DNA of 64,000 nt, taken from Marinilongibacter aquaticus (GTDB lineage Bacteria > Bacteroidota > Bacteroidia > Cytophagales > Spirosomataceae). Positions within the stretch are counted from its first letter, which is position 1, and every line of letters starts with the position of its first letter. The position numbers and the translations under genes were made by a program. The notes beneath the pieces are model-generated. The model saw nothing but the letters and a program-made list of their open reading frames with translations, did not search any database and was not told where the DNA came from. Positions 1-8,568 of the stretch are shown here, in pieces. Location: NCBI RefSeq assembly GCF_020149935.1, contig NZ_CP083757.1, positions 3,745,501 through 3,809,500 of the forward strand, read 5' to 3'.

Positions 1-412
1 CGCCCAATTTGGCCAGTTTTTCTGCGAATTCTACATCGCCTGCTGTTTCTTCTTTGTAGAAGCGAAGGTTTTCCAACAAAAGCACTTCGCCGGGTTTCAA
101 TGCTGCGGCTTTCTCAGCGGCTTCTTCTCCAATGCAGTCGTCGGCAAATTGTACTTTCACGCCCAGTTTCAAGGATAGGGCGGGTACAATATGTTTGAGG
201 GAGTACTTTTCCACTGGGCCGTCTTTGGGTCTTCCCAAATGAGACATGAGGATACAAGCACCACCGTCAGCGATTATTTTCTTGATTGTTGGTATTGTTG
301 CTTTGATTCGGGTATCGTCGGTAATTTCAAATTGGTCGTTCAACGGCACATTGAAATCGGCACGGACTAAAGCCTTTTTGCCCGAAAAATTATATTCGTC
401 TAATGTAATCAT
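1..412 (-). CDS. pgk: Phosphoglycerate kinase, N-terminal part (cut by window edge)
   Basis: The reverse strand reads from an ATG at 412 into the window edge, giving the first 137 residues of phosphoglycerate kinase, which transfers phosphate between 1,3-bisphosphoglycerate and ADP in cytoplasmic glycolysis. Recognisable family motifs are the substrate loop VRADFNVPL near residues 17-25, the MSHLGRPK segment near 56-63 and the [12 protein letters not shown] segment near 111-122. No stop interrupts the frame, so this is a partial gene rather than a pseudogene. A perfect Bacteroidota -7 box lies 56 bases upstream of the start. The C-terminal nucleotide-binding half is outside the window. Confidence 0.96.
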   Translation of the reverse strand, partial: MITLDEYNFSGKKALVRADFNVPLNDQFEITDDTRIKATIPTIKKIIADGGACILMSHLGRPKDGPVEKYSLKHIVPALSLKLGVKVQFADDCIGEEAAEKAAALKPGEVLLLENLRFYKEETAGDVEFAEKLAKLG

Positions 413-467
413 ATTCCGTTTGAATTTTCTGTAAATGTATCGCAGTCCTGGTGTATCAGAATGTGAG

Positions 468-499
468 CAAATATAATGTTAACGGCATGTTATGGTAAA
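468..499 (-). promoter_or_regulatory. Candidate pgk promoter
   Basis: On the reverse strand TATATTTG (475-468) matches the Bacteroidota -7 consensus TAnnTTTG exactly. A TTTA resembling the -33 TTTG element lies 21 bases upstream of it. It is correctly oriented and placed for pgk. The -33 match is imperfect, so only the -7 element is strong. Confidence 0.5.
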
Positions 500-629
500 G
501 AAAAGGGGGTTAAAAATGGAAGATTGTCAAATTCTATTTGATAAATACAATTTAATGTTTTGAAAATTCTACTGGATTTGAGAATGGCAAAATAAAATTT
601 GGAGGCCTATTTGCTTGTGTATCAGAGGC

Positions 630-659
630 TTGTTTTATAGTATTTTTTTTGTACTTTTG
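630..659 (+). promoter_or_regulatory. Promoter of the rpsF-rpsR-rplI operon
   Basis: TTG at 630-632 and TACTTTTG at 652-659 match both elements of the Bacteroidota primary-sigma consensus (TTTG, then TAnnTTTG) with 19 bases between them. It ends 40 bases before the rpsF start, a suitable leader for a highly expressed ribosomal operon. Confidence 0.75.
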
Positions 660-699
660 CACCTCATTTTTGAAATCAAAATTTTAATAAACAATTAAC

Positions 700-1071
700 A
701 TGTTTCAAAACCAGTACGAGACAGTGTTCATTTTAACTCCCGTTTTGTCTGAAGCCCAGATGAAGGACGCTGTCGAAAAATTCAAAAGTGTGCTGACTGA
801 TAATGGTGCTGAGCTATTGAACGAAGAACATTGGGGTCTTCGTAAATTGGCGTATCCCATTCAGCATAAATCAACGGGCTACTATCAGTTATTCGAATTC
901 AAAGCAGATCCTCAGTTGATCGCTACTCTGGAAACCGAATACAAGCGTGATGAACGCATTATGCGTTTTCTAACAACCAAGTTGGACAAGTATGGTGCAG
1001 ACTATTCCGAGCGTAGAAGGAATGGAAAGATTGGCAAGAAGAGCCAAGAAGAACCCAAAGTAGAATCTTAA
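700..1071 (+). CDS. rpsF: Small ribosomal subunit protein bS6
   Basis: This 123-residue protein is ribosomal protein bS6, which binds the central domain of 16S rRNA together with bS18. The N-terminal [13 protein letters not shown] strand, the [13 protein letters not shown] segment and the [13 protein letters not shown] segment are typical of the family. The C-terminal tail is charged and low in complexity, as in many Bacteroidota S6 proteins. It is the first gene of a three-gene operon and is followed after 12 bases by rpsR, the usual bacterial order. A strong promoter sits immediately upstream. Confidence 0.97.
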   Translation: MFQNQYETVFILTPVLSEAQMKDAVEKFKSVLTDNGAELLNEEHWGLRKLAYPIQHKSTGYYQLFEFKADPQLIATLETEYKRDERIMRFLTTKLDKYGADYSERRRNGKIGKKSQEEPKVES

Positions 1072-1083
1072 AAATCTGAAGAC

Positions 1084-1338
1084 ATGTCATTAGTAAACGA
1101 AAGAGTTGAACGCAAAAGCCAAGTTCAAAAGAAATACTGCCGTTTTAAAAGAGCGGGTATCAAGTATATCGATTACAAGGATCCGAATTTCTTGTTGAAA
1201 TTTTTGAACGAGCAAGGTAAAATCCTTCCTAGAAGATTGACCGGTAACAGCTTGAAATACCAAAGAAAGGTGGCCACTGCTGTAAAAAGAGCTCGCCACT
1301 TGGCCTTGTTGCCATACGTGACAGACGGCTTGAAGTAA
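1084..1338 (+). CDS. rpsR: Small ribosomal subunit protein bS18
   Basis: An 84-residue basic protein matching bS18, the partner of bS6 in the 30S platform. The [18 protein letters not shown] segment, the [18 protein letters not shown] core and the [12 protein letters not shown] stretch are diagnostic. The start follows rpsF after 12 bases, so the two are almost certainly translated from one message. Length is normal for the family. No CxxC zinc motif is visible, as is usual for S18. Confidence 0.97.
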   Translation: MSLVNERVERKSQVQKKYCRFKRAGIKYIDYKDPNFLLKFLNEQGKILPRRLTGNSLKYQRKVATAVKRARHLALLPYVTDGLK

Positions 1339-1398
1339 TTTTAGCTAAGGTGGTCTTTCGGGGCCATCGCATGTTAAATTTTTAATCGAATTAGTAAA

Positions 1399-1854
1399 AT
1401 GGAAATTATATTAAAAACGGATATTGCGGGTCTTGGCTATAAGAACGACGTGTTGGACGTAAAGCCTGGCTACGGTCGCAATTACCTAATTCCTCAGGGT
1501 TACGCTGTATTGGCGACTGAGTCGAACAAAAAGATACTTGCTGAAAACATGAAGCAAGCTGCTCACAAAGCAGAGAAAATCAAAACAGAAGCAGAAGAGT
1601 TGGCTTCTTCAATTGGCGAAATGGTGGTTGTGATCACTATGAAAGCTGGTGAGTCTGGCAAAATCTTTGGCCGCGTAACTAACACGCAGGTTTCGGATGC
1701 TTTGGCAGAGAAAGGGTACAGTGTAGACCGTAAGAAAATCGCTTTGGCCGACATCAAAAATGTGGGAGAGTATGTAGCGGTTTTGGATTTGCACAAAGAT
1801 GTAAAACACGATTTGAAAGTAAATGTAGTAGCCGAGGCTAAAGCCGACGCTTAA
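1399..1854 (+). CDS. rplI: Large ribosomal subunit protein bL9
   Basis: A 151-residue bL9 protein, which spans the L1 side of the 50S subunit. The N-terminal domain carries DIAGLGYKNDVLDVKPGYGRNYLIPQG, split here as the pattern GLGxKxDxxxVKxGYxRNxLxP. A long central helix (about residues 40-75) and a C-terminal domain follow, giving the expected length. It lies 60 bases after rpsR and ends the operon just before a clear hairpin with a T-run. Confidence 0.96.
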   Translation: MEIILKTDIAGLGYKNDVLDVKPGYGRNYLIPQGYAVLATESNKKILAENMKQAAHKAEKIKTEAEELASSIGEMVVVITMKAGESGKIFGRVTNTQVSDALAEKGYSVDRKKIALADIKNVGEYVAVLDLHKDVKHDLKVNVVAEAKADA

Positions 1855-1875
1855 TACAATTGCTCAAAAGCATAA

Positions 1876-1909
1876 GAGGAGGGTTCGAATGTCGAGCCCT
1901 CTTTTTTTG
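1876..1909 (+). terminator. Intrinsic terminator of the rpsF operon
   Basis: GAGGGTTCGA (1879-1888) pairs with TCGAGCCCTC (1892-1901) with one G-T wobble and a very short loop, and is followed by seven T residues. It lies 21 bases after the rplI stop. Confidence 0.85.
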
Positions 1910-1933
1910 TGCCTTCCGTCGGTTATTGGGCAT

Positions 1934-1963
1934 AAAAAAATCGGATGTGCAACACATCCGATT
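1934..1963 (-). terminator. Intrinsic terminator of the cytochrome c gene
   Basis: AATCGGATGTG and its exact complement form an 11-bp stem with a 3-base loop (1939-1963). Read on the reverse strand the stem is followed by a run of T residues, so it terminates the reverse-strand cytochrome gene that stops at 1996. Confidence 0.85.
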
Positions 1964-1995
1964 CTATTACAAAATGCTATTTTATTCGCCGAGTT

Positions 1996-2316
1996 TTATT
2001 TCAAGCTAGCAATCCATTTGGCAATGATCATGGCCTCGTTTTTAGGCACTTGAGTCATTGGAGCCATTGGAGGAAAGCCAGGCCAGTTTTTAGGATTTGG
2101 TTTGTAGATCAATTCCACGATTTGCTCAGGCTTGTATTTCTTTTGCTTCATTACATCCTTGTAAGCAGGTCCTACCACTTTTTTGTCAGGATTGTGACAA
2201 GCCAAACAAGTGTTTTTTTGCAACAATTTCTGCACGTTGGGTGGGATACGAGTTTGGGCATGAGAAAGAGTAGAAATTCCGCCCAAGAACAAAATGGTTA
2301 TCAGTAGTTTTTTCAT
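1996..2316 (-). CDS. Small periplasmic c-type cytochrome
   Basis: A 106-residue protein with a cleavable signal peptide (about residues 1-20, ending in SHAQ) and one heme c site, CLACH, near residue 37. The downstream FPPMAPMTQVP stretch supplies the methionine expected as the sixth heme ligand, as in cytochrome c551/c552-type electron carriers. It is therefore probably an exported single-heme electron shuttle for the respiratory chain. The gene stands alone with its own terminator. A 7-of-8 match to the -7 box lies upstream on the reverse strand at 2352-2345. The redox partner cannot be inferred from the neighbours. Confidence 0.88.
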   Translation of the reverse strand: MKKLLITILFLGGISTLSHAQTRIPPNVQKLLQKNTCLACHNPDKKVVGPAYKDVMKQKKYKPEQIVELIYKPNPKNWPGFPPMAPMTQVPKNEAMIIAKWIASLK

Positions 2317-2473
2317 TCTTTTTATAGGTTTATAAATTGTGACACAAATATGGTCGATATTCTATGGAAAAGAAGAAGAATGTGTAATATTTCCTGTCTT
2401 TGGTCAAAAATATCATTATTTAGACGGAAAAGAACGAGAAAGGGTTGTTAAAGAAAACTTAACATTTCAATCT

Positions 2474-4132
2474 TTATTGAAAAAAAACACGTAATACGTG
2501 TGCATTGATGCCGTTTTCTTCAAAATATCCAAGCCAAAACAACTGCCTGTTCGACAGGTTGTCGGTCGGCGATTTTACCTCCACAAAAGCGTAGTTTTCT
2601 TCATCCCAAACGAATAAATCAGGAAAGCCTCGGGAGTTTTCGGCAATGTCTTTCGACATGTGTACCAAAATACCTTTTAGCTTGTCGAGGCCTATGAACT
2701 GAGTCGCTATGCGTATGCCGTCCCAAAGTTCATCGAGCCAAAGCACAAAAGGATTGGCTATACCCTCATTTGCCACATATTTTTCTCGCATAAAGACCAG
2801 CAATTCATCGGTGTCTTCAAAGGTATCGAGGTGAGCATGAATGGACTCTTTTCTTTTTTCATAAAAATCGGGTAAATGCAAATCGGAGGGGCGTCTTTGG
2901 AAAGGGTGGTGGAAAGCCACCAAGCTCGGATCGAAAATGATGTCCCAAAATATCAGCCCGAATAGTCCACGCCACAAATAGTTTTCCGAGAAAATGGCCA
3001 TTTGCCCCTGTGAAATGAAATGAGCGATTGTGCCCAATTCAACTTGGCCTCTAAATTCTGAAGGGATGGTGATCTGCTCGGATTGATGAAGTTTTTCAGT
3101 CGTCAGCTTTTTTCTTCTTGGCGATTTTTGAATGATACGCTCAGAGAAATCTTTGGCAAAAAATACTTCGTCCGCATTGTGGCTGTGGGCCATAAGGTCT
3201 TGGCAAAGAGCCAAAGCTTCGGCATTTTTTCCGAGTTTGTTCAAGCTGCGAATATGACGTTCACTCGCCGCAGGGAGTGTGCAGATATTGTAAATTTCTA
3301 CCGCAAGCTCTAGGTTTTTTGTGCGTTCCAGATGTCGGCCAATTTTATATTTGAGCCGCTCCAAGGAAGGTTTGGCCACTTCGCTCAAGGTGTGAAGCGA
3401 GCTGTTCAAAGTCATGAACCAATCGAAGATGTCCTCGGGTTCTTCGGTCTTTTTCAATTGTTCGAAAAGTTCGGCCTGATCGCTGAGCATCCATTTGTCT
3501 TCTGCGTCTTTTCGTGTTTCGAAACGGGCTACGAGTTTGTCGTCGTCGTGCTGAAAATATTGCACAAAGCCGAGGTCACGCACCACAAACTCGGTCATGT
3601 CCATGTAACGGTTGCCGAAGAACAGGAATTTTAAAAAGGCTGTTTCAAACTCGAAATTGACTTTTACCCATTCTTGCTGACTCGCGATTTGCGATACTAT
3701 GAATTCGGGCTTTTCGGTCAGTCGAATGTGTTCAATCAACTCATCCTTTTGAATGGATTTGGCCGCTTTCTCCGAAGGTATTTTTAATAGCTCGGCTTTC
3801 GTATTAACCAAGAGCAAGTCGTGTACGAAGGGAGCGTGTGCGGGATTGAGCCACTCTACAAATTCTTTTTGACTGAGCTCTTCCAGTAAATCTTTAATTT
3901 CGCTCAACTCCTCGTATTCCAGCTTTTTTGTCCGGAAAAAAAGCCCTTTGCGGTTGGTGAAGCGAATGAACAGGCACTGTGCATCTTCGCTCAGTCCATA
4001 GAATTTCCTCAAGAAACGCCATTCATTTTCTTGCAAGATGTGCTTGTATTTGTCTTTTACAAAATCAAGCAAGTAGTTGAAATAATCGAGGTAGTATTTT
4101 GGAGGAAGAACTAAGTTTTGATTTTCGGACAT
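2474..4132 (-). CDS. FAN1-like VRR-NUC domain nuclease
   Basis: This 552-residue protein ends in a VRR-NUC (PD-(D/E)xK) nuclease domain. GFPDLFVWD near residue 503 and FVEVKSPTD near 518 supply the metal-binding Asp and the ExK pair, followed by the Q-containing helix NRQLFWLGYF. The long helical N-terminal region resembles the SAP-less, TPR-like body of FAN1-family structure-specific nucleases, which cut 5' flaps and process interstrand crosslinks. Activity on DNA is inferred from the family. It lies 39 bases from the TonB receptor gene on the same strand, with no DNA-repair neighbour. There is no signal peptide, so it is cytoplasmic. Confidence 0.8.
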   Translation of the reverse strand: MSENQNLVLPPKYYLDYFNYLLDFVKDKYKHILQENEWRFLRKFYGLSEDAQCLFIRFTNRKGLFFRTKKLEYEELSEIKDLLEELSQKEFVEWLNPAHAPFVHDLLLVNTKAELLKIPSEKAAKSIQKDELIEHIRLTEKPEFIVSQIASQQEWVKVNFEFETAFLKFLFFGNRYMDMTEFVVRDLGFVQYFQHDDDKLVARFETRKDAEDKWMLSDQAELFEQLKKTEEPEDIFDWFMTLNSSLHTLSEVAKPSLERLKYKIGRHLERTKNLELAVEIYNICTLPAASERHIRSLNKLGKNAEALALCQDLMAHSHNADEVFFAKDFSERIIQKSPRRKKLTTEKLHQSEQITIPSEFRGQVELGTIAHFISQGQMAIFSENYLWRGLFGLIFWDIIFDPSLVAFHHPFQRRPSDLHLPDFYEKRKESIHAHLDTFEDTDELLVFMREKYVANEGIANPFVLWLDELWDGIRIATQFIGLDKLKGILVHMSKDIAENSRGFPDLFVWDEENYAFVEVKSPTDNLSNRQLFWLGYFEENGINAHVLRVFFQ

Positions 4133-4171
4133 ACCTGCAATTTAAGGAAAATAGGTCATTCCTTTCTGCAT

Positions 4172-6544
4172 TTAATGTCTGCGAATGCCATTGAATTCCA
4201 TGGCTTCTCCTTTTCCAAAACCGTAACTGAAGCCCAAGGTTACGAATCGGCCTCTTTTGCGGCGATTGTAAAGGTAAAAGTGCTCTTGGTCGGCAGTTGA
4301 TCTATAAATACGCGAGGCGAAAAGATCACGCACGCCAATGTTGACAACGCCTTTGCCTTTTAATATTTTTTTTCGCAAACCCATATCCATAAAACTCATG
4401 GCAGAGTTGCTGCCCTGTATGGTTTGGTAGCCCGAACGGTGATTTCCGGTAAGTTCAATATCGATATCGGCCGGCAGTTTGAATTTGGCGTTTAGTCTCG
4501 AGGTCCAATTGTTGGACGAGAAGTCGAACGAGCGGGCTTCCAATTGCCCTTCTCTTTTGAACATGTTGACGTTTATATCGCCCGCGAGACTGATCCATTT
4601 GGCTAATTCATACTTTCCGTTTACTTCGATGCCTGTTGTTTTGTTTGTACCGATATTGAGAGGTTTAGAATAGCTTACTCCGTTTTCGAATGTAGAGATA
4701 CGGTCGATGACATTGGAGGTGTAGCGGTAGTACACTCCGGCGTTCAAAGAAAGTTTGTCGAGGTCGTAAATGCTAGTGATTTCATAAGAATCGGTAAATT
4801 CTGGGCGTAAGTTCGGATTGCCCGTACGCACATTGAAATTGTTTCGAATGTTAAAAAAGGGGTTCAAATCCCAAAGGCGTGGACGGTAAATGCGTTTAGA
4901 ATAACCAGCTTGTACCGATACCGTTTTTGTGAATTTGTAGGAGGTGTGCAAGCTTGGGAAGAAATTGGTGTATTTCTGCAAATTACTGGTTCCGGTATTG
5001 GCCAAAAGGGTATGCAGACGGGTGTGTTCCAGTCGGCCGCCGAGTTTCAGTCCCCAAGCTTTTCGCTCGTAGGCGGCCGTAGTGTACAAAGCAAAAACTT
5101 TCTGATTGTAATCGAAAAGGTTTGTTAGGTCTGGGTTTTCGATCCATTCTCCGTTTTCAAGATTGCTTACAGCGTAGTCGTTGCTTACGTCGTTGATCAC
5201 ATATTGCGAGCCCGCTTCGATTTTCACTTCTTCCGTAAAGGGGTTGGTGTAATCCAGTTTCAATACATTTTCGGCCTCTTTGAAATTGGTTCGGGTTTGT
5301 TGATCGACCAAATCGATTTCGCCCAAAGTGGCCATATTCGTAAAATCGGAATTTTGATCTTTGCCAAAAAATGAACCGACTGCACTGGCCAGAAGCGAAT
5401 GCTCTTTGTTGTTGGCAAACTGCTTTTTGTATTGAAAATCATATTGCCATTTGGGGTTGCCAGCTGATGTGCTTTCATCTCTGAACCACTTGGATAAAAC
5501 TTCACCGTCGGCATTCGTTCTTACGTAATTGGTTTGAGACGGTTGTTTTTCGGCTTCAAAAGCAAAGTTGCCTGAGAGTGTCAGCACATTGAGAGCATTG
5601 ATGTGGTAATCTGTGCCCAAAATAAAATTGTAAAAGGTTTCATTGCGATATTCTGTACCTGAGCTGCTCACCGTTTGGCCGCTGCTTTTGTCCAAATTGA
5701 TGTTCTCATTGTAGCTTGGGAGCGAACGGTAACCGGCTCCCAATTGGCTGAATAGGTTGAACTTCTCTGTTCTGCGGTTTAAACTCATGCCGAAACTGTG
5801 GTTGTCTGGCATACCGGTGTTGAGCGACAAAGAGCCATTGAGGCCTTTACGCTCTTCTTTTTTGAGAATAATATTGATGATTCCGCTGGTTCCTTCGGCT
5901 TCGTATTTGGCCGAAGGGTTTGTGATGACTTCCACTTTTTCAATCATTTCGGCCGTAATCGTGCCCAAAGCATTGCTTTGCTCAGAGGCTAAAACGGAAG
6001 GTTTGCCATTGATCAAAATCTGCACGCCAGAGCTTCCTCGTAGGCTTATTTGGCCTTCAATATTTACCGTTACGGAAGGTACGTGGTTCAAAACCTCAAG
6101 GGCACTTGCCCCGGTAGTGGAGAGGTCTTTGCCGACATTGAATACCCTTTTGTCAAGACTGAACTCCGTTTGTGATTTTTCGGCTCGCACCACCACATCG
6201 TCGAGTACTCTTGTGTTTTCGTTTAAAAGAATATCGCCCAAAAGGAAGGTGTTGCCCTTTTTTTGAAATTGTTTTATTTGTCTGTTTTCGAAACCAATGA
6301 AACTGATATCCACATAAAAATTCGAGTGTGCTGATTCAATTGAAAAGCGACCATTCTCATCGGCTATTCCTCCAGCAAATGGCTTTTGATCAGTATTGTC
6401 GACAAGTTGAATTGTGGCGAAGGGGATGGGAGATTTGTCATCAGATTTTAGAATTCGCCCCTCCACTTCGAATGCTGCACTTTGTGCAAGAGTAGAGAAA
6501 GTAAACAGTGTGAAAATAAATATATGTGTAATAAAAATTCGCAT
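4172..6544 (-). CDS. TonB-dependent outer-membrane receptor with carboxypeptidase-like N-terminal domain
   Basis: A 790-residue outer-membrane protein. A signal peptide (about 1-20) precedes a CarboxypepD_reg-like beta-sandwich (about 25-110: EGRILKSDDKSPIPFATIQL). A plug domain follows (about 115-230, with VTVNIEGQISLRGSSGVQILINGKP), then a large beta-barrel ending in aromatic FSYGFGKGEAM. The barrel belongs to the 'outer membrane protein beta-barrel' subfamily rather than SusC. No SusD partner is adjacent, so it is more likely an importer of iron chelates, peptides or another small ligand than a glycan receptor. The substrate is unknown. The gene is isolated between a nuclease and a metallo-hydrolase. 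Confidence 0.87.
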   Translation of the reverse strand: MRIFITHIFIFTLFTFSTLAQSAAFEVEGRILKSDDKSPIPFATIQLVDNTDQKPFAGGIADENGRFSIESAHSNFYVDISFIGFENRQIKQFQKKGNTFLLGDILLNENTRVLDDVVVRAEKSQTEFSLDKRVFNVGKDLSTTGASALEVLNHVPSVTVNIEGQISLRGSSGVQILINGKPSVLASEQSNALGTITAEMIEKVEVITNPSAKYEAEGTSGIINIILKKEERKGLNGSLSLNTGMPDNHSFGMSLNRRTEKFNLFSQLGAGYRSLPSYNENINLDKSSGQTVSSSGTEYRNETFYNFILGTDYHINALNVLTLSGNFAFEAEKQPSQTNYVRTNADGEVLSKWFRDESTSAGNPKWQYDFQYKKQFANNKEHSLLASAVGSFFGKDQNSDFTNMATLGEIDLVDQQTRTNFKEAENVLKLDYTNPFTEEVKIEAGSQYVINDVSNDYAVSNLENGEWIENPDLTNLFDYNQKVFALYTTAAYERKAWGLKLGGRLEHTRLHTLLANTGTSNLQKYTNFFPSLHTSYKFTKTVSVQAGYSKRIYRPRLWDLNPFFNIRNNFNVRTGNPNLRPEFTDSYEITSIYDLDKLSLNAGVYYRYTSNVIDRISTFENGVSYSKPLNIGTNKTTGIEVNGKYELAKWISLAGDINVNMFKREGQLEARSFDFSSNNWTSRLNAKFKLPADIDIELTGNHRSGYQTIQGSNSAMSFMDMGLRKKILKGKGVVNIGVRDLFASRIYRSTADQEHFYLYNRRKRGRFVTLGFSYGFGKGEAMEFNGIRRH

Positions 6545-6664
6545 AAAAAGCTGGCTGTTCTTTTGATTAGTCGATTTACTAAGTTAGTGTAAATCAATGC
6601 ACTATGTCAAGTCGAATCGGCCAAACACGATAGGGTGTCGCTGAAAAAATCGGAGAATTTCGCT

Positions 6665-7429
6665 CTAAAGTGTAAAGCTGAGGCCGTCGAAAGCCAGCTC
6701 CATGCCCTCGGGCAATTCTGCGTTCACCTCTTTATGAAAGCCCATTTTATGGGAAATATGGGTGAAGAAGGTTTTTTTTGCCCTTACTTCTTGAGCAAGT
6801 GCGATAGCCTGATCGAGCCGGAAATGGGAGACATGATCGGTTTTTTGCAAGGCATTCAACACAAGAATGTCACAATCTTTTATTTTTTCTTTCTCTTCTT
6901 CAGAAATGGCATTGGCGTCGGTGATGTACACAAAGCCGCCAATTCTATACCCGAATACGGGCAGTTTGTGATGCATAACTTGAATAGGTTGAATTTGCAG
7001 ATTGTCAATTGCAAACGCTTTGTTTTCAATGGCGTGGGTGCGGATCAGTGGCACGCCCGGGTAACTTGATTCGAGAAAAGCGTAATGAAATTCGCGTTTG
7101 AGTTGGTCGAGCACATTCTGCCGGGCGTAAATATCCATGTATTTCGAGCCCTGCAGGTAATTGAAAGGACGCACGTCGTCTAATCCCGCAGTGTGATCTT
7201 TGTGTTCGTGGGTGAAGAGCAGGGCATCCAAGCGTTTTGTTTGGGTACGTAACAGCTGTTGCCGAAAATCAGGTCCGCTATCGATGACCAAATTGACTTC
7301 ATCGGTTTCGATCAGTACAGAAGACCTGAGCCTGTTGTCTTTGGGGTCTTTTGAAAGGCAAACGGGGCACTCACAAGTTAATACGGGAACGCCAGATGAT
7401 GTTCCCGTACCTAACATTGTGATTTTCAT
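6665..7429 (-). CDS. PhnP-like MBL-fold phosphodiesterase
   Basis: A 254-residue metallo-beta-lactamase-fold hydrolase. The metal motif HxHxDH is present as HEHKDH (residues 74-79), preceded by LGTGTSSGVP. A CxCxxC cluster (C19, C21, C24), with a C-terminal THISHKMGFH segment, matches the structural zinc site known from PhnP. PhnP hydrolyses 5-phosphoribosyl 1,2-cyclic phosphate in C-P lyase pathways, but no phn genes are present here. The true substrate may be another cyclic nucleotide or phosphodiester. It lies 42 bases after the response regulator gene and may be co-transcribed with it. Cytoplasmic. Confidence 0.82.
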   Translation of the reverse strand: MKITMLGTGTSSGVPVLTCECPVCLSKDPKDNRLRSSVLIETDEVNLVIDSGPDFRQQLLRTQTKRLDALLFTHEHKDHTAGLDDVRPFNYLQGSKYMDIYARQNVLDQLKREFHYAFLESSYPGVPLIRTHAIENKAFAIDNLQIQPIQVMHHKLPVFGYRIGGFVYITDANAISEEEKEKIKDCDILVLNALQKTDHVSHFRLDQAIALAQEVRAKKTFFTHISHKMGFHKEVNAELPEGMELAFDGLSFTL

Positions 7430-7471
7430 AAGACTAAAATTTCATTGTGGTTTTGCAGTGTACGGTGTGGC

Positions 7472-7846
7472 TCAACCCTCGGTCAAGTCTTTCACCACTT
7501 TTACCAACATATCGAAATTGAGAGGTTTCATAAGCACTTCATTGAAACCAGTATCTTTGTATTCTTCTACCGTGTAGTTTCGGGCGTTTCCAGTGATGGC
7601 CACAACGGGCAAGTTTGCAGTGGCTTCGTTTTCCCGAATAGCCTGAACGCACTCGATTCCGTCCATTACAGGCATGTTGATGTCCAATAGTACGATGTCA
7701 AAAGGTTCTTTTTCAAGCAATTGCAGTACTTGTTCGCCATTTTTTACAGCCGTGATTTTAAAGTTTTGGAACTCTAATATTTTTTTGGCTAGGTTTTGAA
7801 TGACAGAAGAATCTTCTGCGATCAGTACATTTTTCGGTGATGACAT
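7472..7846 (-). CDS. Single-domain response regulator (CheY-like)
   Basis: A 124-residue stand-alone receiver domain. The acidic pair E11-D12, the phospho-acceptor D55 in LLDINMP, the conserved Thr in VVAITGN and the Lys in LMKPL are all present, so phosphorylation should be possible. There is no output domain. It would act by protein contact, as a phosphorelay intermediate or a motility/signalling adaptor. No histidine kinase lies next to it. The PhnP-like gene follows on the same strand. Confidence 0.9.
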   Translation of the reverse strand: MSSPKNVLIAEDSSVIQNLAKKILEFQNFKITAVKNGEQVLQLLEKEPFDIVLLDINMPVMDGIECVQAIRENEATANLPVVAITGNARNYTVEEYKDTGFNEVLMKPLNFDMLVKVVKDLTEG

Positions 7847-8018
7847 GGGTTTTATCTTAATTCAGTTGTTCGTAAATATAAAAAGAGAAGTGGTTTACTT
7901 TGGTTCGCACAAGTTATTTTTTTCGAAAAATACCATTTCTTCCGCTAAAGAAGCTATTTTTCCGCTTATTGTCAATTTATCTATCTTTTTTATGAATAAG
8001 GGGGCAATTTGTGCAAAA

Positions 8019-8567
8019 TCATGCGTTTTTCTTTTCATAATTTTCCTCCCATTCGAGTTGTTTTACTTCCATAATCCTGAACTCTTCCCCAAAATGGGCG
8101 GTCACTACGAGGTCGAGTGCTTCTAGCCTGGTTTCGGGGTCTACTTCCACTAAATTCTCTGCATAAATATGGACAATGCCGTTTGCAAATTCCATTTCCC
8201 AATTGCTCGGATCAATGATCACGGGATCGAGAAGAGCATCGTACATTTTGAAAGGTGAAACACGTGGGTTTTCTGGTTTGGCGTATCTGAATTCCCAATG
8301 GGCCAGATCGGGGGCCGCTTTCATGATTTTTTTTGTCAGCTGCAGGCGATCGTAATCACGGTTTGGCGAAATGATCAGGCAATAGGTTTTGTTTTGACTT
8401 TCGATGATTTCCCAAGTGAAATGGCCGAAACCCAAGACTTTGCGGTCGATATGTTCTTTCAGTTCCAAGAGCTTTGCTTCAGATCCTTTCTCGATGACCT
8501 TGCGAATCAAAGCTTCGTTTTTGGCCCACCAGAGCCAAAACCTTCTGATGTCCCTTTCTGGAATCAT
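8019..8567 (-). CDS. Uncharacterised protein coupled to mutS2
   Basis: A 182-residue cytoplasmic protein I do not recognise. It is charged, has no signal peptide or membrane segment, and is rich in tryptophan near its start (RRFWLWWAKNEALI). The body looks alpha/beta, with strands such as KTYCLIISPN and FRIMEVKQLEW. Its ATG follows the mutS2 stop after one base, so the two are very likely translated from one message. That suggests, without proving, a role with MutS2 or simple co-expression. The C-terminus is acidic then basic. Confidence 0.7.
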   Translation of the reverse strand: MIPERDIRRFWLWWAKNEALIRKVIEKGSEAKLLELKEHIDRKVLGFGHFTWEIIESQNKTYCLIISPNRDYDRLQLTKKIMKAAPDLAHWEFRYAKPENPRVSPFKMYDALLDPVIIDPSNWEMEFANGIVHIYAENLVEVDPETRLEALDLVVTAHFGEEFRIMEVKQLEWEENYEKKNA

Positions 8568-8568
8568 T

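Noticed and set aside
413-699. 246..434 forward frame at the pgk 5' end
   Set aside because: It is antisense to pgk and spans its promoter; no independent evidence.
4172-6544. Polysaccharide-utilisation SusC
   Set aside because: No SusD partner, and the barrel is of the other Bacteroidota TonB-receptor type.
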